This document shows, piece by piece, positions 38,555-55,973 of a DNA stretch of 64,000 nucleotides. How positions within the stretch are numbered: position 1 is the first letter of the stretch; each line of letters opens with the position of its first letter. Origin of the DNA: Ecdyonurus torrentis (lineage: Eukaryota; Arthropoda; Insecta; Ephemeroptera; Heptageniidae); assembly GCA_949318235.1 (NCBI GenBank), contig OX439129.1, positions 3,596,001 to 3,660,000 of the forward strand. Reading direction: 5' to 3'. A program made the translations under genes and the position numbers. Under the pieces are notes generated by a model. It was not told the origin of the DNA and did no database searches. It worked only from the letters and a program-made list of their open reading frames with translations.

Positions 38555-38768
38555 AATATATCGATGCTTCCGCGTGAAAATAGAGAATATGAACTTTCCA
38601 CCAGCGCGGCGAGTGGAGGATCTGCACTTTCCACCGTGGAAAATCTGCAATGTTAAGTTAATGGCCGCTAGTCCACTCACTGTGCTGCGTAGAAACTGCC
38701 GATCTTCCACTCGCCTCGCTGGTGGAAAGTGCACGTTTTCTATTTTGACGCGAAAGCATCGATATATT
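38555..38768. mobile_element. hairpin MITE (214 bp)
   Basis: Almost the whole segment is palindromic: AATATATCGATGCTTCCGCG on the left matches the complement of the right end, and ACTTTCCACCAGCGCGGCGAG matches the complement of CTCGCCTCGCTGGTGGAAAGT. The remaining loop is about 40-50 bases. No coding capacity; open frames on both strands arise from the symmetry. Confidence 0.75.
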
Positions 38769-39033
38769 TTCTATAGACTTTTTTTATTAACAATATTGTA
38801 CAAATATAATTAATACTGTTATTTTTCTTTTCTAATGAAGCTTTTAAGTTTTAGGTATTAAGTTTTTCTGTACATACAAAACATTTTTTGTTTATTTAAT
38901 GCATTATAATTAATATAATATAACTCTATCAATAATATATGTATGATATTTTATGTAATTTAATATTTTATAAATTTAAAAATATTGACATTTCAAATAT
39001 TCCTTTTTATTTATTTTCTAATATTTTATGGTA

Positions 39034-39153
39034 CAGCTCTGGCCAAAAGTTCCCGAACGGGGCAGCGGTGGCCGCTGCGTTTTCTCATAAAGATAACATA
39101 GTGTGGTTGCGGGTTGCCTATGCAAATCGTTCGGGAACTTTTGGCCAGAGCTG
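39034..39153. mobile_element. 120-bp Tc1/mariner-type MITE
   Basis: Inverted ends CAGCTCTGGCCAAAAGTTCC, flanked by TA (39032-39033, 39154-39155). The outer 17 bases are identical to the ends of the 1.3 kb element at 9288-10609; the inner bases diverge (TTCCCGAACG versus TTTGAGAACG). The core is only about 60 bases. Confidence 0.8.
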
Positions 39154-39433
39154 TACATGTCTGCGTTTTTATGAACATAAGTTTACATACATAAACTGCA
39201 TGTTCTACTTGGCATATTTTGTATGCTGTTTTTTTTTTTTTTCTATGGTTAATTATTTTACCATATTATTAGTGTACAGAATCAAAAATTCAACACTGGA
39301 GACTATATCTGATGTTTACTTAATAATAATGCAATAAAAATCAAATATATACATGAAAAATGTGTTGAAGATTCACTATAAAATTAATTTCAACATTTTT
39401 TACAATGTTTTCTTTAATATCTCCTTATAATTT

Positions 39434-46261
<6,828 letters not shown>

Positions 46262-46639
46262 TTTTCTTTTGCATAATAAAATTTTAAATTAAATATTCAT
46301 ATCTACTTCCTTTCATTTACATATCTTTTTTAATCAGGTTAAACTTGATCTTTTTGTGGACATTTCAATGTGGCAGGATGTTTCTTCTATATATATCTGT
46401 AAAAGAGAAATATATTTATTAAAATATTATACGTAATTAGTAAACAATATCTTTCCTTTTTTTTTAAATTAAAATTAATCGATGTTGAAAAAATTACAAC
46501 ATTAGTATCTTAAACATTACAATTGAAATGACATACAATTAAATACGCTAAAGAATAAGAAAACATAAACAACATTTTATTTTTAATCTTTAAACACAAA
46601 AAGTATATACAAAACTGATGTTAAATTTTACCAAAATGT

Positions 46640-46890
46640 AAATGTGGTTCCACAAGGGAGCATGCAATAACTGTAAAGTATGCAATTTGCGTGAACATTT
46701 TTGTTTATGACGTCAGAAACCTGCAAAAAAAATTTAATATGAAAATGTTGTACGCATTGAATATATATGAAATTTTTTGATCTCTGCTACGGCGCTATAT
46801 TGGGTCTTGAGACAAATTGATGTTATTTATGTAGGTCCTATCAAGCTTTTAGTGATATAAATGCTTATGTTATCATGTTGTGTATGCCAT
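46640..46890. repeat. dispersed repeat, copy B
   Basis: Diverged direct copy of 41950-42180. The two copies flank the first coding exon of the NACHT-ankyrin gene. Confidence 0.6.
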
Positions 46891-46922
46891 GAAGTTTCCA
46901 ATACTCAATGAAGCTAAAGTTT

Positions 46923-46926
<4 letters not shown>

Positions 46927-47007
<81 letters not shown>
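46927..47007. repeat. (TA)n microsatellite abutting the PLE array
   Basis: Alternating TA that ends exactly where the inverted PLE copy begins (GATAAAAATTTCAT at 47008). Confidence 0.95.
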
Positions 47008-47012
<5 letters not shown>

Positions 47013-47195
47013 AAAAATTTCATTTTTGTCTTACCTTCTGTAAAACAACTGGGCTTTCACTCGCTGCTTAATTTGATGATAAAAATAACACACAACACCA
47101 AAACTTGTCACTATATAAATTAATAAAATACTCAATTCACAGTTTTTAAAAATCTATATACATAGCTATGTTATATTCACACACAATTGTAACGT

Positions 47196-47238
47196 TTTCG
47201 AGGGCGTATATAAAACTATATACTTGTCTGCCTCTCTT
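47196..47238 (-). ncRNA. hammerhead-ribozyme-like core, inverted copy
   Basis: On the minus strand CTGATGA (47244-47238) is followed by the stem-II hairpin and GAAA (47199-47196), as in the plus copies. The coordinates given run from the first core box to the second. Confidence 0.5.
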
Positions 47239-47245
47239 CATCAGC

Positions 47246-48540
47246 TTACTGACTCTTGCTCACGAGGCGAGCCGACCTCCGCAATGGGGGGTGTGGCTCG
47301 TTCTCGTCAGGTGGTTTATTATTATTTACATTTTCACCTGTACGGTCACGTGGTACACTTTTCTTAAAAGAATCTATGAGTGGAATCCAAATAGGTGGTA
47401 ATTCAAAACTGGGCTGACTGATTGTTTCATTTTTTCTTCTTGCCATTTCTATTGATTCTAATATTTTTCTTTTTTTATAGTGACTCTCTCTTCCTATTAC
47501 TTTTGTTTTTTCCCATAGAATTTGATGATTACTTTCCAGCGCATGATCTACTAGTTTTGAATATCCTGTATCTCTTTTTTCTATTTTTTGCCTGTGTTCA
47601 TTCACCCTGATCTCTAATGGTCGACCTGTTTCTCCGATATATTCTTTCTCACAAACACAGGGAATAGAATATACTACATCTTTATTCATATTTTTCTTCA
47701 TGTCTGGTTTTGTACGTGCTAAACTTGATTTTAATGTTTCTTTTGAAGAACAAACAATACGAAGATTGACTCCTTTACCTATACGTTGTATTTTTTCACT
47801 CAAACCTTGTATATAGGGGATGCAGATAGTTGCGTCTGGTTTCTTTTCTTCTGTTTTGTTTTTTTCTGTGCGGTTTTTATTTTTTATTTTAGCAACAACA
47901 TGTAATGGATAGTCATTTTCTCTTAAAATCTCTTCTATTTTATTAATTTCTTCATTTCTTACGTTGTTATCATTGCAGTGCGTTTTTGCCCTATGTAACA
48001 ATGTAGCTGCTATACCTGTTTTTGTTGAGTGTGGATGATTTGAGTTAAAATTCAGATATCTTCCACTGTCTGTCACTTTTCTATAGACTGAAGTTGTAAT
48101 TTTGTTTTCTTTAGATCTTTTTACACGTACATCTAGGAACGGCAATTCACCTTCTTTTTCATACTCAATCGTGAATTTTATTGTCTCTGCCTGATTATTC
48201 ATATGTTCTAAGAACGATTCAACTGGGGACTCATTTTGTGGCCATACTATGAAAGTATCGTCCACGTATCTTTTATATACCACTGGCTTTGGTGTATAAC
48301 ATTTTATCGCGTTATTTTCCAGTTTTTCAAGGTATATATCACTGAGAGCTGGTGATAATGGACAACCCATAGCTAAACCATTCTTCTGTTTATAAAAAGA
48401 TCTATTGAATTCAAAGTATGTGTTTTTAATACATAACGATATTAAATTCATAATAGTTGCAACACTATGTTGTGTTCTATTTTTTAATGTTTTGTCAACT
48501 TCAAGTTTTTCTCTGGTAGCTAACAAGGCTTCATCTACTG
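47246..48540 (-). pseudogene. 5'-truncated PLE ORF, inverted copy
   Basis: The minus-strand frame matches the C-terminal half of the 842-residue PLE protein, starting inside the RT at '...VDEALLATREKLEV' and running through YVDD and GIY-YIG to the common C-terminus 'SARLVSKSQ'. The frame opens a few codons beyond the junction with foreign residues from the opposite copy. The RT lacks its N-terminal motifs, so it cannot code a complete enzyme. Confidence 0.9.
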
Positions 48541-48541
48541 A

Positions 48542-50050
48542 AAAGAAGTACCGCTTAGACCTATTGTTAGCAGTATTGGTTCGCCTAGTCACGTGCTAGC
48601 GAAATATTTAGTAAAAATTATTAATCCATTGTTAGGAAGTAGTACATCATTTATAAAAAATTCAAGTTGTTTTGTTAAAGAAATTCAAGGAAGAAATATT
48701 GAAGAAAAGCATATTATGGTTAGTTTTGATGTAACAAGCCTATTTACTAATGTACCAGTAGATGAAGCCTTGTTAGCTACCAGAGAAAAACTTGAAGTTG
48801 ACAAAACATTAAAAAATAGAACACAACATAGTGTTGCAACTATTATGAATTTAATATCGTTATGTATTAAAAACACATACTTTGAATTCAATAGATCTTT
48901 TTATAAACAGAAGAATGGTTTAGCTATGGGTTGTCCATTATCACCAGCTCTCAGTGATATATACCTTGAAATACTGGAAAATAACGCGATAAAATGTTAT
49001 ACACCAAAGCCAGTGGTATATAAAAGATACGTGGACGATACTTTCATAGTATGGCCACAAAATGAGTCCCCAGTTGAATCGTTCTTAGAACATATGAATA
49101 ATCAGGCAGAGACAATAAAATTCACGATTGAGTATGAAAAAGAAGGTGAATTGCCGTTCCTAGATGTACGTGTAAAAAGATCTAAAGAAAACAAAATTAC
49201 AACTTCAGTCTATAGAAAAGTGACAGACAGTGGAAGATATCTGAATTTTAACTCAAATCATCCACACTCAACAAAAACAGGTATAGCAGCTACATTGTTA
49301 CATAGGGCAAAAACGCACTGCAATGATAACAACGTAAGAAATGAAGAAATTAATAAAATAGAAGAGATTTTAAGAGAAAATGACTATCCATTACATGTTG
49401 TTGCTAAAATAAAAAATAAAAACCGCACAGAAAAAAACAAAACAGAAGAAAAGAAACCAGACGCAACTATCTGCATCCCCTATATACAAGGTTTGAGTGA
49501 AAAAATACAACGTATAGGTAAAGGAGTCAATCTTCGTATTGTTTGTTCTTCAAAAGAAACATTAAAATCAAGTTTAGCACGTACAAAACCAGACATGAAG
49601 AAAAATATGAATAAAGATGTAGTATATTCTATTCCCTGTGTTTGTGAGAAAGAATATATCGGAGAAACAGGTCGACCATTAGAGATCAGGGTGAATGAAC
49701 ACAGGCAAAAAATAGAAAAAAGAGATACAGGATATTCAAAACTAGTAGATCATGCGCTGGAAAGTAATCATCAAATTCTATGGGAAAAAACAAAAGTAAT
49801 AGGAAGAGAGAGTCACTATAAAAAAAGAAAAATATTAGAATCAATAGAAATGGCAAGAAGAAAAAATGAAACAATCAGTCAGCCCAGTTTTGAATTACCA
49901 CCTATTTGGATTCCACTCATAGATTCTTTTAAGAAAAGTGTACCACGTGACCGTACAGGTGAAAATGTAAATAATAATAAACCACCTGACGAGAACGAGC
50001 CACACCCCCCATTGCGGAGGTCGGCTCGCCTCGTGAGCAAGAGTCAGTAA
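48542..50050 (+). pseudogene. 5'-truncated PLE ORF, plus copy
   Basis: Begins at 'KEVPLRPIVSSIGSPSH', about residue 338 of the full protein, and is open to the same stop as the complete copies. It contains RT motifs, YVDD and GIY-YIG. One visible residue differs from the full copies (ILENN instead of KLENN after 'SDIYLE'). No own start codon is expected. Truncation during reverse transcription would explain it. Confidence 0.9.
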
Positions 50051-50115
50051 GCTGATGAAGAGAGGCAGACAAGTATATAGTTTTATATACGCCCTCGAAA
50101 ACGTTACAATTGTGT
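50041..50115 (+). ncRNA. hammerhead-ribozyme-like motif
   Basis: CTGATGA (50052-50058) is followed by a possible stem II (GAG-A-GGC pairing with GCC-CTC, with an inner hairpin GTATATA/TATATAC and loop GTTT), then GAAA (50097-50100). Next comes the self-complementary AACGTT, which could form a short stem III in a dimer, followed by A as possible cleavage base. Minimal, possibly dimeric hammerheads are described in the terminal repeats of metazoan PLEs. Stem I is weak here, so activity is unproven. Confidence 0.6.
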
Positions 50116-50289
50116 GTGAATATAACATAGCTATGTATATAGATTTTAAAAAACTGTGAATTGAGTATTTTATTAATTTATATAGTGACAAGTTTTGGTG
50201 TTGTGTGTTATTTTTATCATCAAATTAAGCAGCGAGTGAAAGCCCAGTTGTTTTACAGAAGGTAAGACAAAAATGAAATTTTTATCATC
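50051..50289 (+). repeat. PLE terminal repeat (pLTR) 1
   Basis: Non-coding unit junction starting GCTGATGAAGAG and ending TTTTTATCATC before the start codon. The same sequence occurs at 52819-53057 and 55587-55825, and inverted at 47008-47245. It carries the hammerhead-like core at its start. A donor-like AAG|GTAAGA near 50262 is of interest because introns are known in this part of PLEs. Confidence 0.8.
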
Positions 50290-52818
50290 ATGTCACCTCG
50301 CTCGATATTCAAATTTTCAAACATTAAAAAGCGGCATGGGCCTGCAGTAAGAAGAATTATAACCCTTTACGAGACTCTCGAAAGAAAAATTATTAAATTT
50401 TCCAATCATTTGGAATTTTTGAGTGAATGCAAGAAGGAAAAAATTATCCCCAAATTCCTAAGAATAAATAAAAAAGTTGCATACTTGTCTTCAAATAGAA
50501 TAATAAGAAAAGCTGAAACTTTATTACTGTTAGATACAATTAAATCTGTAAGACGAATAGTATTTAATGAAAAAGTAGAATTAAAAAAAGTTAAAAAACT
50601 ATTGAAATTAGAACTATCAAAAAAGGAACTTGCGTTTGTGATTACAAATATCAAGGTAAAAGCAGAAAAATGCAGAGCAAAACAGATAAAAACGCACCAA
50701 AAGAAAATTCTCAATCTAAAAGAACATGTTTGTGCATTGTCAAACAAAAAGACAAAAATTCATGCAGAGGAGGTAGAAAAAGTGTGTAAGCATGTAGTAA
50801 GCTTGTCTGATGTTGTGATGACCTTGCATCAAAAGAGTGTGCTTGAAAAAGGATTGAACTATGCTGTTACTCCAAGTCAAGTTCCAACGTTAGAAATTAT
50901 CAGAAATATTGAGGTAGGCGCTGTATATTTAGGACCAGAGAAAGCAGAAGAATTTAGAGTTAAAATAAAACAAGCAATAGAAAAACATAAACAAACAAAA
51001 AGTAATCTTACAGATGAAGAAAATGAGGCGTTACAACAACTTAAGTCAAATAAATCCATAATAATAAGAAAAGCAGATAAAGGTAATGTGACGGTGGTTA
51101 TGAACAAAGAAGAATATAATAAAAAGTTAAAAGAATTAGTAGACAGCTCTGATTATCAAATTTTAAATTCAAACCCTACTGGAAATTTAGAGAGAAATGT
51201 AAATTCTGCATTATGTAAGCTAAAAGAAATGAAAAAAGTAACACGTCTTCAATTAGCTCCACGTCATTGCAAACCACCACATATTTATGGTCTACCAAAG
51301 ATACATAAAAAAGAAGTACCGCTTAGACCTATTGTTAGCAGTATTGGTTCGCCTAGTCACGTGCTAGCGAAATATTTAGTAAAAATTATTAATCCATTGT
51401 TAGGAAGTAGTACATCATTTATAAAAAATTCAAGTTGTTTTGTTAAAGAAATTCAAGGAAGAAATATTGAAGAAAAGCATATTATGGTTAGTTTTGATGT
51501 AACAAGCCTATTTACTAATGTACCAGTAGATGAAGCCTTGTTAGCTACCAGAGAAAAACTTGAAGTTGACAAAACATTAAAAAATAGAACACAACATAGT
51601 GTTGCAACTATTATGAATTTAATATCGTTATGTATTAAAAACACATACTTTGAATTCAATAGATCTTTTTATAAACAGAAGAATGGTTTAGCTATGGGTT
51701 GTCCATTATCACCAGCTCTCAGTGATATATACCTTGAAAAACTGGAAAATAACGCGATAAAATGTTATACACCAAAGCCAGTGGTATATAAAAGATACGT
51801 GGACGATACTTTCATAGTATGGCCACAAAATGAGTCCCCAGTTGAATCGTTCTTAGAACATATGAATAATCAGGCAGAGACAATAAAATTCACGATTGAG
51901 TATGAAAAAGAAGGTGAATTGCCGTTCCTAGATGTACGTGTAAAAAGATCTAAAGAAAACAAAATTACAACTTCAGTCTATAGAAAAGTGACAGACAGTG
52001 GAAGATATCTGAATTTTAACTCAAATCATCCACACTCAACAAAAACAGGTATAGCAGCTACATTGTTACATAGGGCAAAAACGCACTGCAATGATAACAA
52101 CGTAAGAAATGAAGAAATTAATAAAATAGAAGAGATTTTAAGAGAAAATGACTATCCATTACATGTTGTTGCTAAAATAAAAAATAAAAACCGCACAGAA
52201 AAAAACAAAACAGAAGAAAAGAAACCAGACGCAACTATCTGCATCCCCTATATACAAGGTTTGAGTGAAAAAATACAACGTATAGGTAAAGGAGTCAATC
52301 TTCGTATTGTTTGTTCTTCAAAAGAAACATTAAAATCAAGTTTAGCACGTACAAAACCAGACATGAAGAAAAATATGAATAAAGATGTAGTATATTCTAT
52401 TCCCTGTGTTTGTGAGAAAGAATATATCGGAGAAACAGGTCGACCATTAGAGATCAGGGTGAATGAACACAGGCAAAAAATAGAAAAAAGAGATACAGGA
52501 TATTCAAAACTAGTAGATCATGCGCTGGAAAGTAATCATCAAATTCTATGGGAAAAAACAAAAGTAATAGGAAGAGAGAGTCACTATAAAAAAAGAAAAA
52601 TATTAGAATCAATAGAAATGGCAAGAAGAAAAAATGAAACAATCAGTCAGCCCAGTTTTGAATTACCACCTATTTGGATTCCACTCATAGATTCTTTTAA
52701 GAAAAGTGTACCACGTGACCGTACAGGTGAAAATGTAAATAATAATAAACCACCTGACGAGAACGAGCCACACCCCCCATTGCGGAGGTCGGCTCGCCTC
52801 GTGAGCAAGAGTCAGTAA
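50290..52818 (+). CDS. PLE reverse transcriptase / GIY-YIG endonuclease, full-length copy 1
   Basis: 842 residues from ATG 50290, intact. The N-terminal about 240 residues are Lys-rich and helical. The RT follows, with 'IIRKADKGNVTVVMN', 'PPHIYGLPKIHK', 'RPIVSSIGSPSH', 'SFDVTSLFTNVP', 'GLAMGCPLSPALSDIYLE' and the catalytic 'YKRYVDDTFIVW' (about residue 503). A linker precedes a GIY-YIG nuclease: 'VVYSIPC' (about 700), 'KEYIGETGRPLEIRVNEH' and a downstream catalytic Glu region. The combination is diagnostic for endonuclease-bearing PLEs, whose RT is related to telomerase. The enzyme nicks DNA and primes reverse transcription at the target. All catalytic boxes are present, so this copy may be active. 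Confidence 0.93.
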   Translation: MSPRSIFKFSNIKKRHGPAVRRIITLYETLERKIIKFSNHLEFLSECKKEKIIPKFLRINKKVAYLSSNRIIRKAETLLLLDTIKSVRRIVFNEKVELKKVKKLLKLELSKKELAFVITNIKVKAEKCRAKQIKTHQKKILNLKEHVCALSNKKTKIHAEEVEKVCKHVVSLSDVVMTLHQKSVLEKGLNYAVTPSQVPTLEIIRNIEVGAVYLGPEKAEEFRVKIKQAIEKHKQTKSNLTDEENEALQQLKSNKSIIIRKADKGNVTVVMNKEEYNKKLKELVDSSDYQILNSNPTGNLERNVNSALCKLKEMKKVTRLQLAPRHCKPPHIYGLPKIHKKEVPLRPIVSSIGSPSHVLAKYLVKIINPLLGSSTSFIKNSSCFVKEIQGRNIEEKHIMVSFDVTSLFTNVPVDEALLATREKLEVDKTLKNRTQHSVATIMNLISLCIKNTYFEFNRSFYKQKNGLAMGCPLSPALSDIYLEKLENNAIKCYTPKPVVYKRYVDDTFIVWPQNESPVESFLEHMNNQAETIKFTIEYEKEGELPFLDVRVKRSKENKITTSVYRKVTDSGRYLNFNSNHPHSTKTGIAATLLHRAKTHCNDNNVRNEEINKIEEILRENDYPLHVVAKIKNKNRTEKNKTEEKKPDATICIPYIQGLSEKIQRIGKGVNLRIVCSSKETLKSSLARTKPDMKKNMNKDVVYSIPCVCEKEYIGETGRPLEIRVNEHRQKIEKRDTGYSKLVDHALESNHQILWEKTKVIGRESHYKKRKILESIEMARRKNETISQPSFELPPIWIPLIDSFKKSVPRDRTGENVNNNKPPDENEPHPPLRRSARLVSKSQ

Positions 52819-52884
52819 GCTGATGAAGAGAGGCAGACAAGTATATAGTTTTATATACGCCCTCGAAAACGTTACAATTGTGTG
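52810..52884 (+). ncRNA. hammerhead-ribozyme-like motif
   Basis: Same core as at 50041-50115, identical in sequence; lies just after the stop codon of full-length copy 1. Confidence 0.6.
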
Positions 52885-53057
52885 TGAATATAACATAGCT
52901 ATGTATATAGATTTTAAAAAACTGTGAATTGAGTATTTTATTAATTTATATAGTGACAAGTTTTGGTGTTGTGTGTTATTTTTATCATCAAATTAAGCAG
53001 CGAGTGAAAGCCCAGTTGTTTTACAGAAGGTAAGACAAAAATGAAATTTTTATCATC
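52819..53057 (+). repeat. PLE terminal repeat (pLTR) 2
   Basis: Copy of 50051-50289, between the two full ORFs, with the hammerhead-like core CTGATGA at 52820 and GAAA at 52865. Confidence 0.85.
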
Positions 53058-55586
53058 ATGTCACCTCGCTCGATATTCAAATTTTCAAACATTAAAAAGC
53101 GGCATGGGCCTGCAGTAAGAAGAATTATAACCCTTTACGAGACTCTCGAAAGAAAAATTATTAAATTTTCCAATCATTTGGAATTTTTGAGTGAATGCAA
53201 GAAGGAAAAAATTATCCCCAAATTCCTAAGAATAAATAAAAAAGTTGCATACTTGTCTTCAAATAGAATAATAAGAAAAGCTGAAACTTTATTACTGTTA
53301 GATACAATTAAATCTGTAAGACGAATAGTATTTAATGAAAAAGTAGAATTAAAAAAAGTTAAAAAACTATTGAAATTAGAACTATCAAAAAAGGAACTTG
53401 CGTTTGTGATTACAAATATCAAGGTAAAAGCAGAAAAATGCAGAGCAAAACAGATAAAAACGCACCAAAAGAAAATTCTCAATCTAAAAGAACATGTTTG
53501 TGCATTGTCAAACAAAAAGACAAAAATTCATGCAGAGGAGGTAGAAAAAGTGTGTAAGCATGTAGTAAGCTTGTCTGATGTTGTGATGACCTTGCATCAA
53601 AAGAGTGTGCTTGAAAAAGGATTGAACTATGCTGTTACTCCAAGTCAAGTTCCAACGTTAGAAATTATCAGAAATATTGAGGTAGGCGCTGTATATTTAG
53701 GACCAGAGAAAGCAGAAGAATTTAGAGTTAAAATAAAACAAGCAATAGAAAAACATAAACAAACAAAAAGTAATCTTACAGATGAAGAAAATGAGGCGTT
53801 ACAACAACTTAAGTCAAATAAATCCATAATAATAAGAAAAGCAGATAAAGGTAATGTGACGGTGGTTATGAACAAAGAAGAATATAATAAAAAGTTAAAA
53901 GAATTAGTAGACAGCTCTGATTATCAAATTTTAAATTCAAACCCTACTGGAAATTTAGAGAGAAATGTAAATTCTGCATTATGTAAGCTAAAAGAAATGA
54001 AAAAAGTAACACGTCTTCAATTAGCTCCACGTCATTGCAAACCACCACATATTTATGGTCTACCAAAGATACATAAAAAAGAAGTACCGCTTAGACCTAT
54101 TGTTAGCAGTATTGGTTCGCCTAGTCACGTGCTAGCGAAATATTTAGTAAAAATTATTAATCCATTGTTAGGAAGTAGTACATCATTTATAAAAAATTCA
54201 AGTTGTTTTGTTAAAGAAATTCAAGGAAGAAATATTGAAGAAAAGCATATTATGGTTAGTTTTGATGTAACAAGCCTATTTACTAATGTACCAGTAGATG
54301 AAGCCTTGTTAGCTACCAGAGAAAAACTTGAAGTTGACAAAACATTAAAAAATAGAACACAACATAGTGTTGCAACTATTATGAATTTAATATCGTTATG
54401 TATTAAAAACACATACTTTGAATTCAATAGATCTTTTTATAAACAGAAGAATGGTTTAGCTATGGGTTGTCCATTATCACCAGCTCTCAGTGATATATAC
54501 CTTGAAAAACTGGAAAATAACGCGATAAAATGTTATACACCAAAGCCAGTGGTATATAAAAGATACGTGGACGATACTTTCATAGTATGGCCACAAAATG
54601 AGTCCCCAGTTGAATCGTTCTTAGAACATATGAATAATCAGGCAGAGACAATAAAATTCACGATTGAGTATGAAAAAGAAGGTGAATTGCCGTTCCTAGA
54701 TGTACGTGTAAAAAGATCTAAAGAAAACAAAATTACAACTTCAGTCTATAGAAAAGTGACAGACAGTGGAAGATATCTGAATTTTAACTCAAATCATCCA
54801 CACTCAACAAAAACAGGTATAGCAGCTACATTGTTACATAGGGCAAAAACGCACTGCAATGATAACAACGTAAGAAATGAAGAAATTAATAAAATAGAAG
54901 AGATTTTAAGAGAAAATGACTATCCATTACATGTTGTTGCTAAAATAAAAAATAAAAACCGCACAGAAAAAAACAAAACAGAAGAAAAGAAACCAGACGC
55001 AACTATCTGCATCCCCTATATACAAGGTTTGAGTGAAAAAATACAACGTATAGGTAAAGGAGTCAATCTTCGTATTGTTTGTTCTTCAAAAGAAACATTA
55101 AAATCAAGTTTAGCACGTACAAAACCAGACATGAAGAAAAATATGAATAAAGATGTAGTATATTCTATTCCCTGTGTTTGTGAGAAAGAATATATCGGAG
55201 AAACAGGTCGACCATTAGAGATCAGGGTGAATGAACACAGGCAAAAAATAGAAAAAAGAGATACAGGATATTCAAAACTAGTAGATCATGCGCTGGAAAG
55301 TAATCATCAAATTCTATGGGAAAAAACAAAAGTAATAGGAAGAGAGAGTCACTATAAAAAAAGAAAAATATTAGAATCAATAGAAATGGCAAGAAGAAAA
55401 AATGAAACAATCAGTCAGCCCAGTTTTGAATTACCACCTATTTGGATTCCACTCATAGATTCTTTTAAGAAAAGTGTACCACGTGACCGTACAGGTGAAA
55501 ATGTAAATAATAATAAACCACCTGACGAGAACGAGCCACACCCCCCATTGCGGAGGTCGGCTCGCCTCGTGAGCAAGAGTCAGTAA
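53058..55586 (+). CDS. PLE reverse transcriptase / GIY-YIG endonuclease, full-length copy 2
   Basis: Encodes the same 842-residue protein as the copy at 50290, with no visible amino-acid difference: the same start, RT motifs with YVDD and GIY-YIG nuclease. Identity between tandem units indicates recent origin, perhaps from reverse transcription of a tandem template or unequal exchange. Its upstream pLTR is the likely promoter region, and its downstream pLTR supplies the hammerhead-like core. Confidence 0.93.
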   Translation: MSPRSIFKFSNIKKRHGPAVRRIITLYETLERKIIKFSNHLEFLSECKKEKIIPKFLRINKKVAYLSSNRIIRKAETLLLLDTIKSVRRIVFNEKVELKKVKKLLKLELSKKELAFVITNIKVKAEKCRAKQIKTHQKKILNLKEHVCALSNKKTKIHAEEVEKVCKHVVSLSDVVMTLHQKSVLEKGLNYAVTPSQVPTLEIIRNIEVGAVYLGPEKAEEFRVKIKQAIEKHKQTKSNLTDEENEALQQLKSNKSIIIRKADKGNVTVVMNKEEYNKKLKELVDSSDYQILNSNPTGNLERNVNSALCKLKEMKKVTRLQLAPRHCKPPHIYGLPKIHKKEVPLRPIVSSIGSPSHVLAKYLVKIINPLLGSSTSFIKNSSCFVKEIQGRNIEEKHIMVSFDVTSLFTNVPVDEALLATREKLEVDKTLKNRTQHSVATIMNLISLCIKNTYFEFNRSFYKQKNGLAMGCPLSPALSDIYLEKLENNAIKCYTPKPVVYKRYVDDTFIVWPQNESPVESFLEHMNNQAETIKFTIEYEKEGELPFLDVRVKRSKENKITTSVYRKVTDSGRYLNFNSNHPHSTKTGIAATLLHRAKTHCNDNNVRNEEINKIEEILRENDYPLHVVAKIKNKNRTEKNKTEEKKPDATICIPYIQGLSEKIQRIGKGVNLRIVCSSKETLKSSLARTKPDMKKNMNKDVVYSIPCVCEKEYIGETGRPLEIRVNEHRQKIEKRDTGYSKLVDHALESNHQILWEKTKVIGRESHYKKRKILESIEMARRKNETISQPSFELPPIWIPLIDSFKKSVPRDRTGENVNNNKPPDENEPHPPLRRSARLVSKSQ

Positions 55587-55652
55587 GCTGATGAAGAGAG
55601 GCAGACAAGTATATAGTTTTATATACGCCCTCGAAAACGTTACAATTGTGTG
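55578..55652 (+). ncRNA. hammerhead-ribozyme-like motif
   Basis: CTGATGA at 55588 and GAAA at 55633, with the same stem-II design as the other copies. Confidence 0.6.
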
Positions 55653-55858
55653 TGAATATAACATAGCTATGTATATAGATTTTTAAAAACTGTGAATTGA
55701 GTATTTTATTAATTTATATAGTGACAAGTTTTGGTGTTGTGTGTTATTTTTATCATCAAATTAAGCAGCGAGTGAAAGCCCAGTTGTTTTACAGAAGGTA
55801 AGACAAAAATGAAATTTTTATCATCATGTCACCTCGCTCGATATTCAAATTTTCAAAC
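55587..55858 (+). repeat. PLE terminal repeat 3 with the start of a further unit
   Basis: A complete pLTR is followed by the first about 11 codons of the PLE ORF ('MSPRSIFKFSN'), which then break off into (TA)n. This is the expected end of a partial extra unit. Confidence 0.85.

Positions 55859-55973
<115 letters not shown>

Larger units (their letters stand above)
47008..55858 (+). mobile_element. Penelope-like element (PLE) array
   Basis: One 5'-truncated copy on the minus strand (47008-48540) is joined head to head with a 5'-truncated plus copy (48541-50289). Two full units follow in tandem (start codons 2,768 bases apart), then the first bases of a further unit (to 55858). Units are separated by about 239-bp terminal repeats (pLTRs) carrying a hammerhead-like core. 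The array is bounded by (TA)n on both sides. Tandem plus inverted truncated copies are characteristic of PLEs. Copies are nearly identical, so the array is very young or was amplified recently; assembly duplication is an alternative. Confidence 0.9.

Noticed and set aside
47246..55664. Short frames antisense to the PLE ORFs (Phe/Leu-rich, repeated in each unit)
   Set aside because: They recur at the same place in every unit, opposite the Lys-rich RT/endonuclease code, and are mirror frames.
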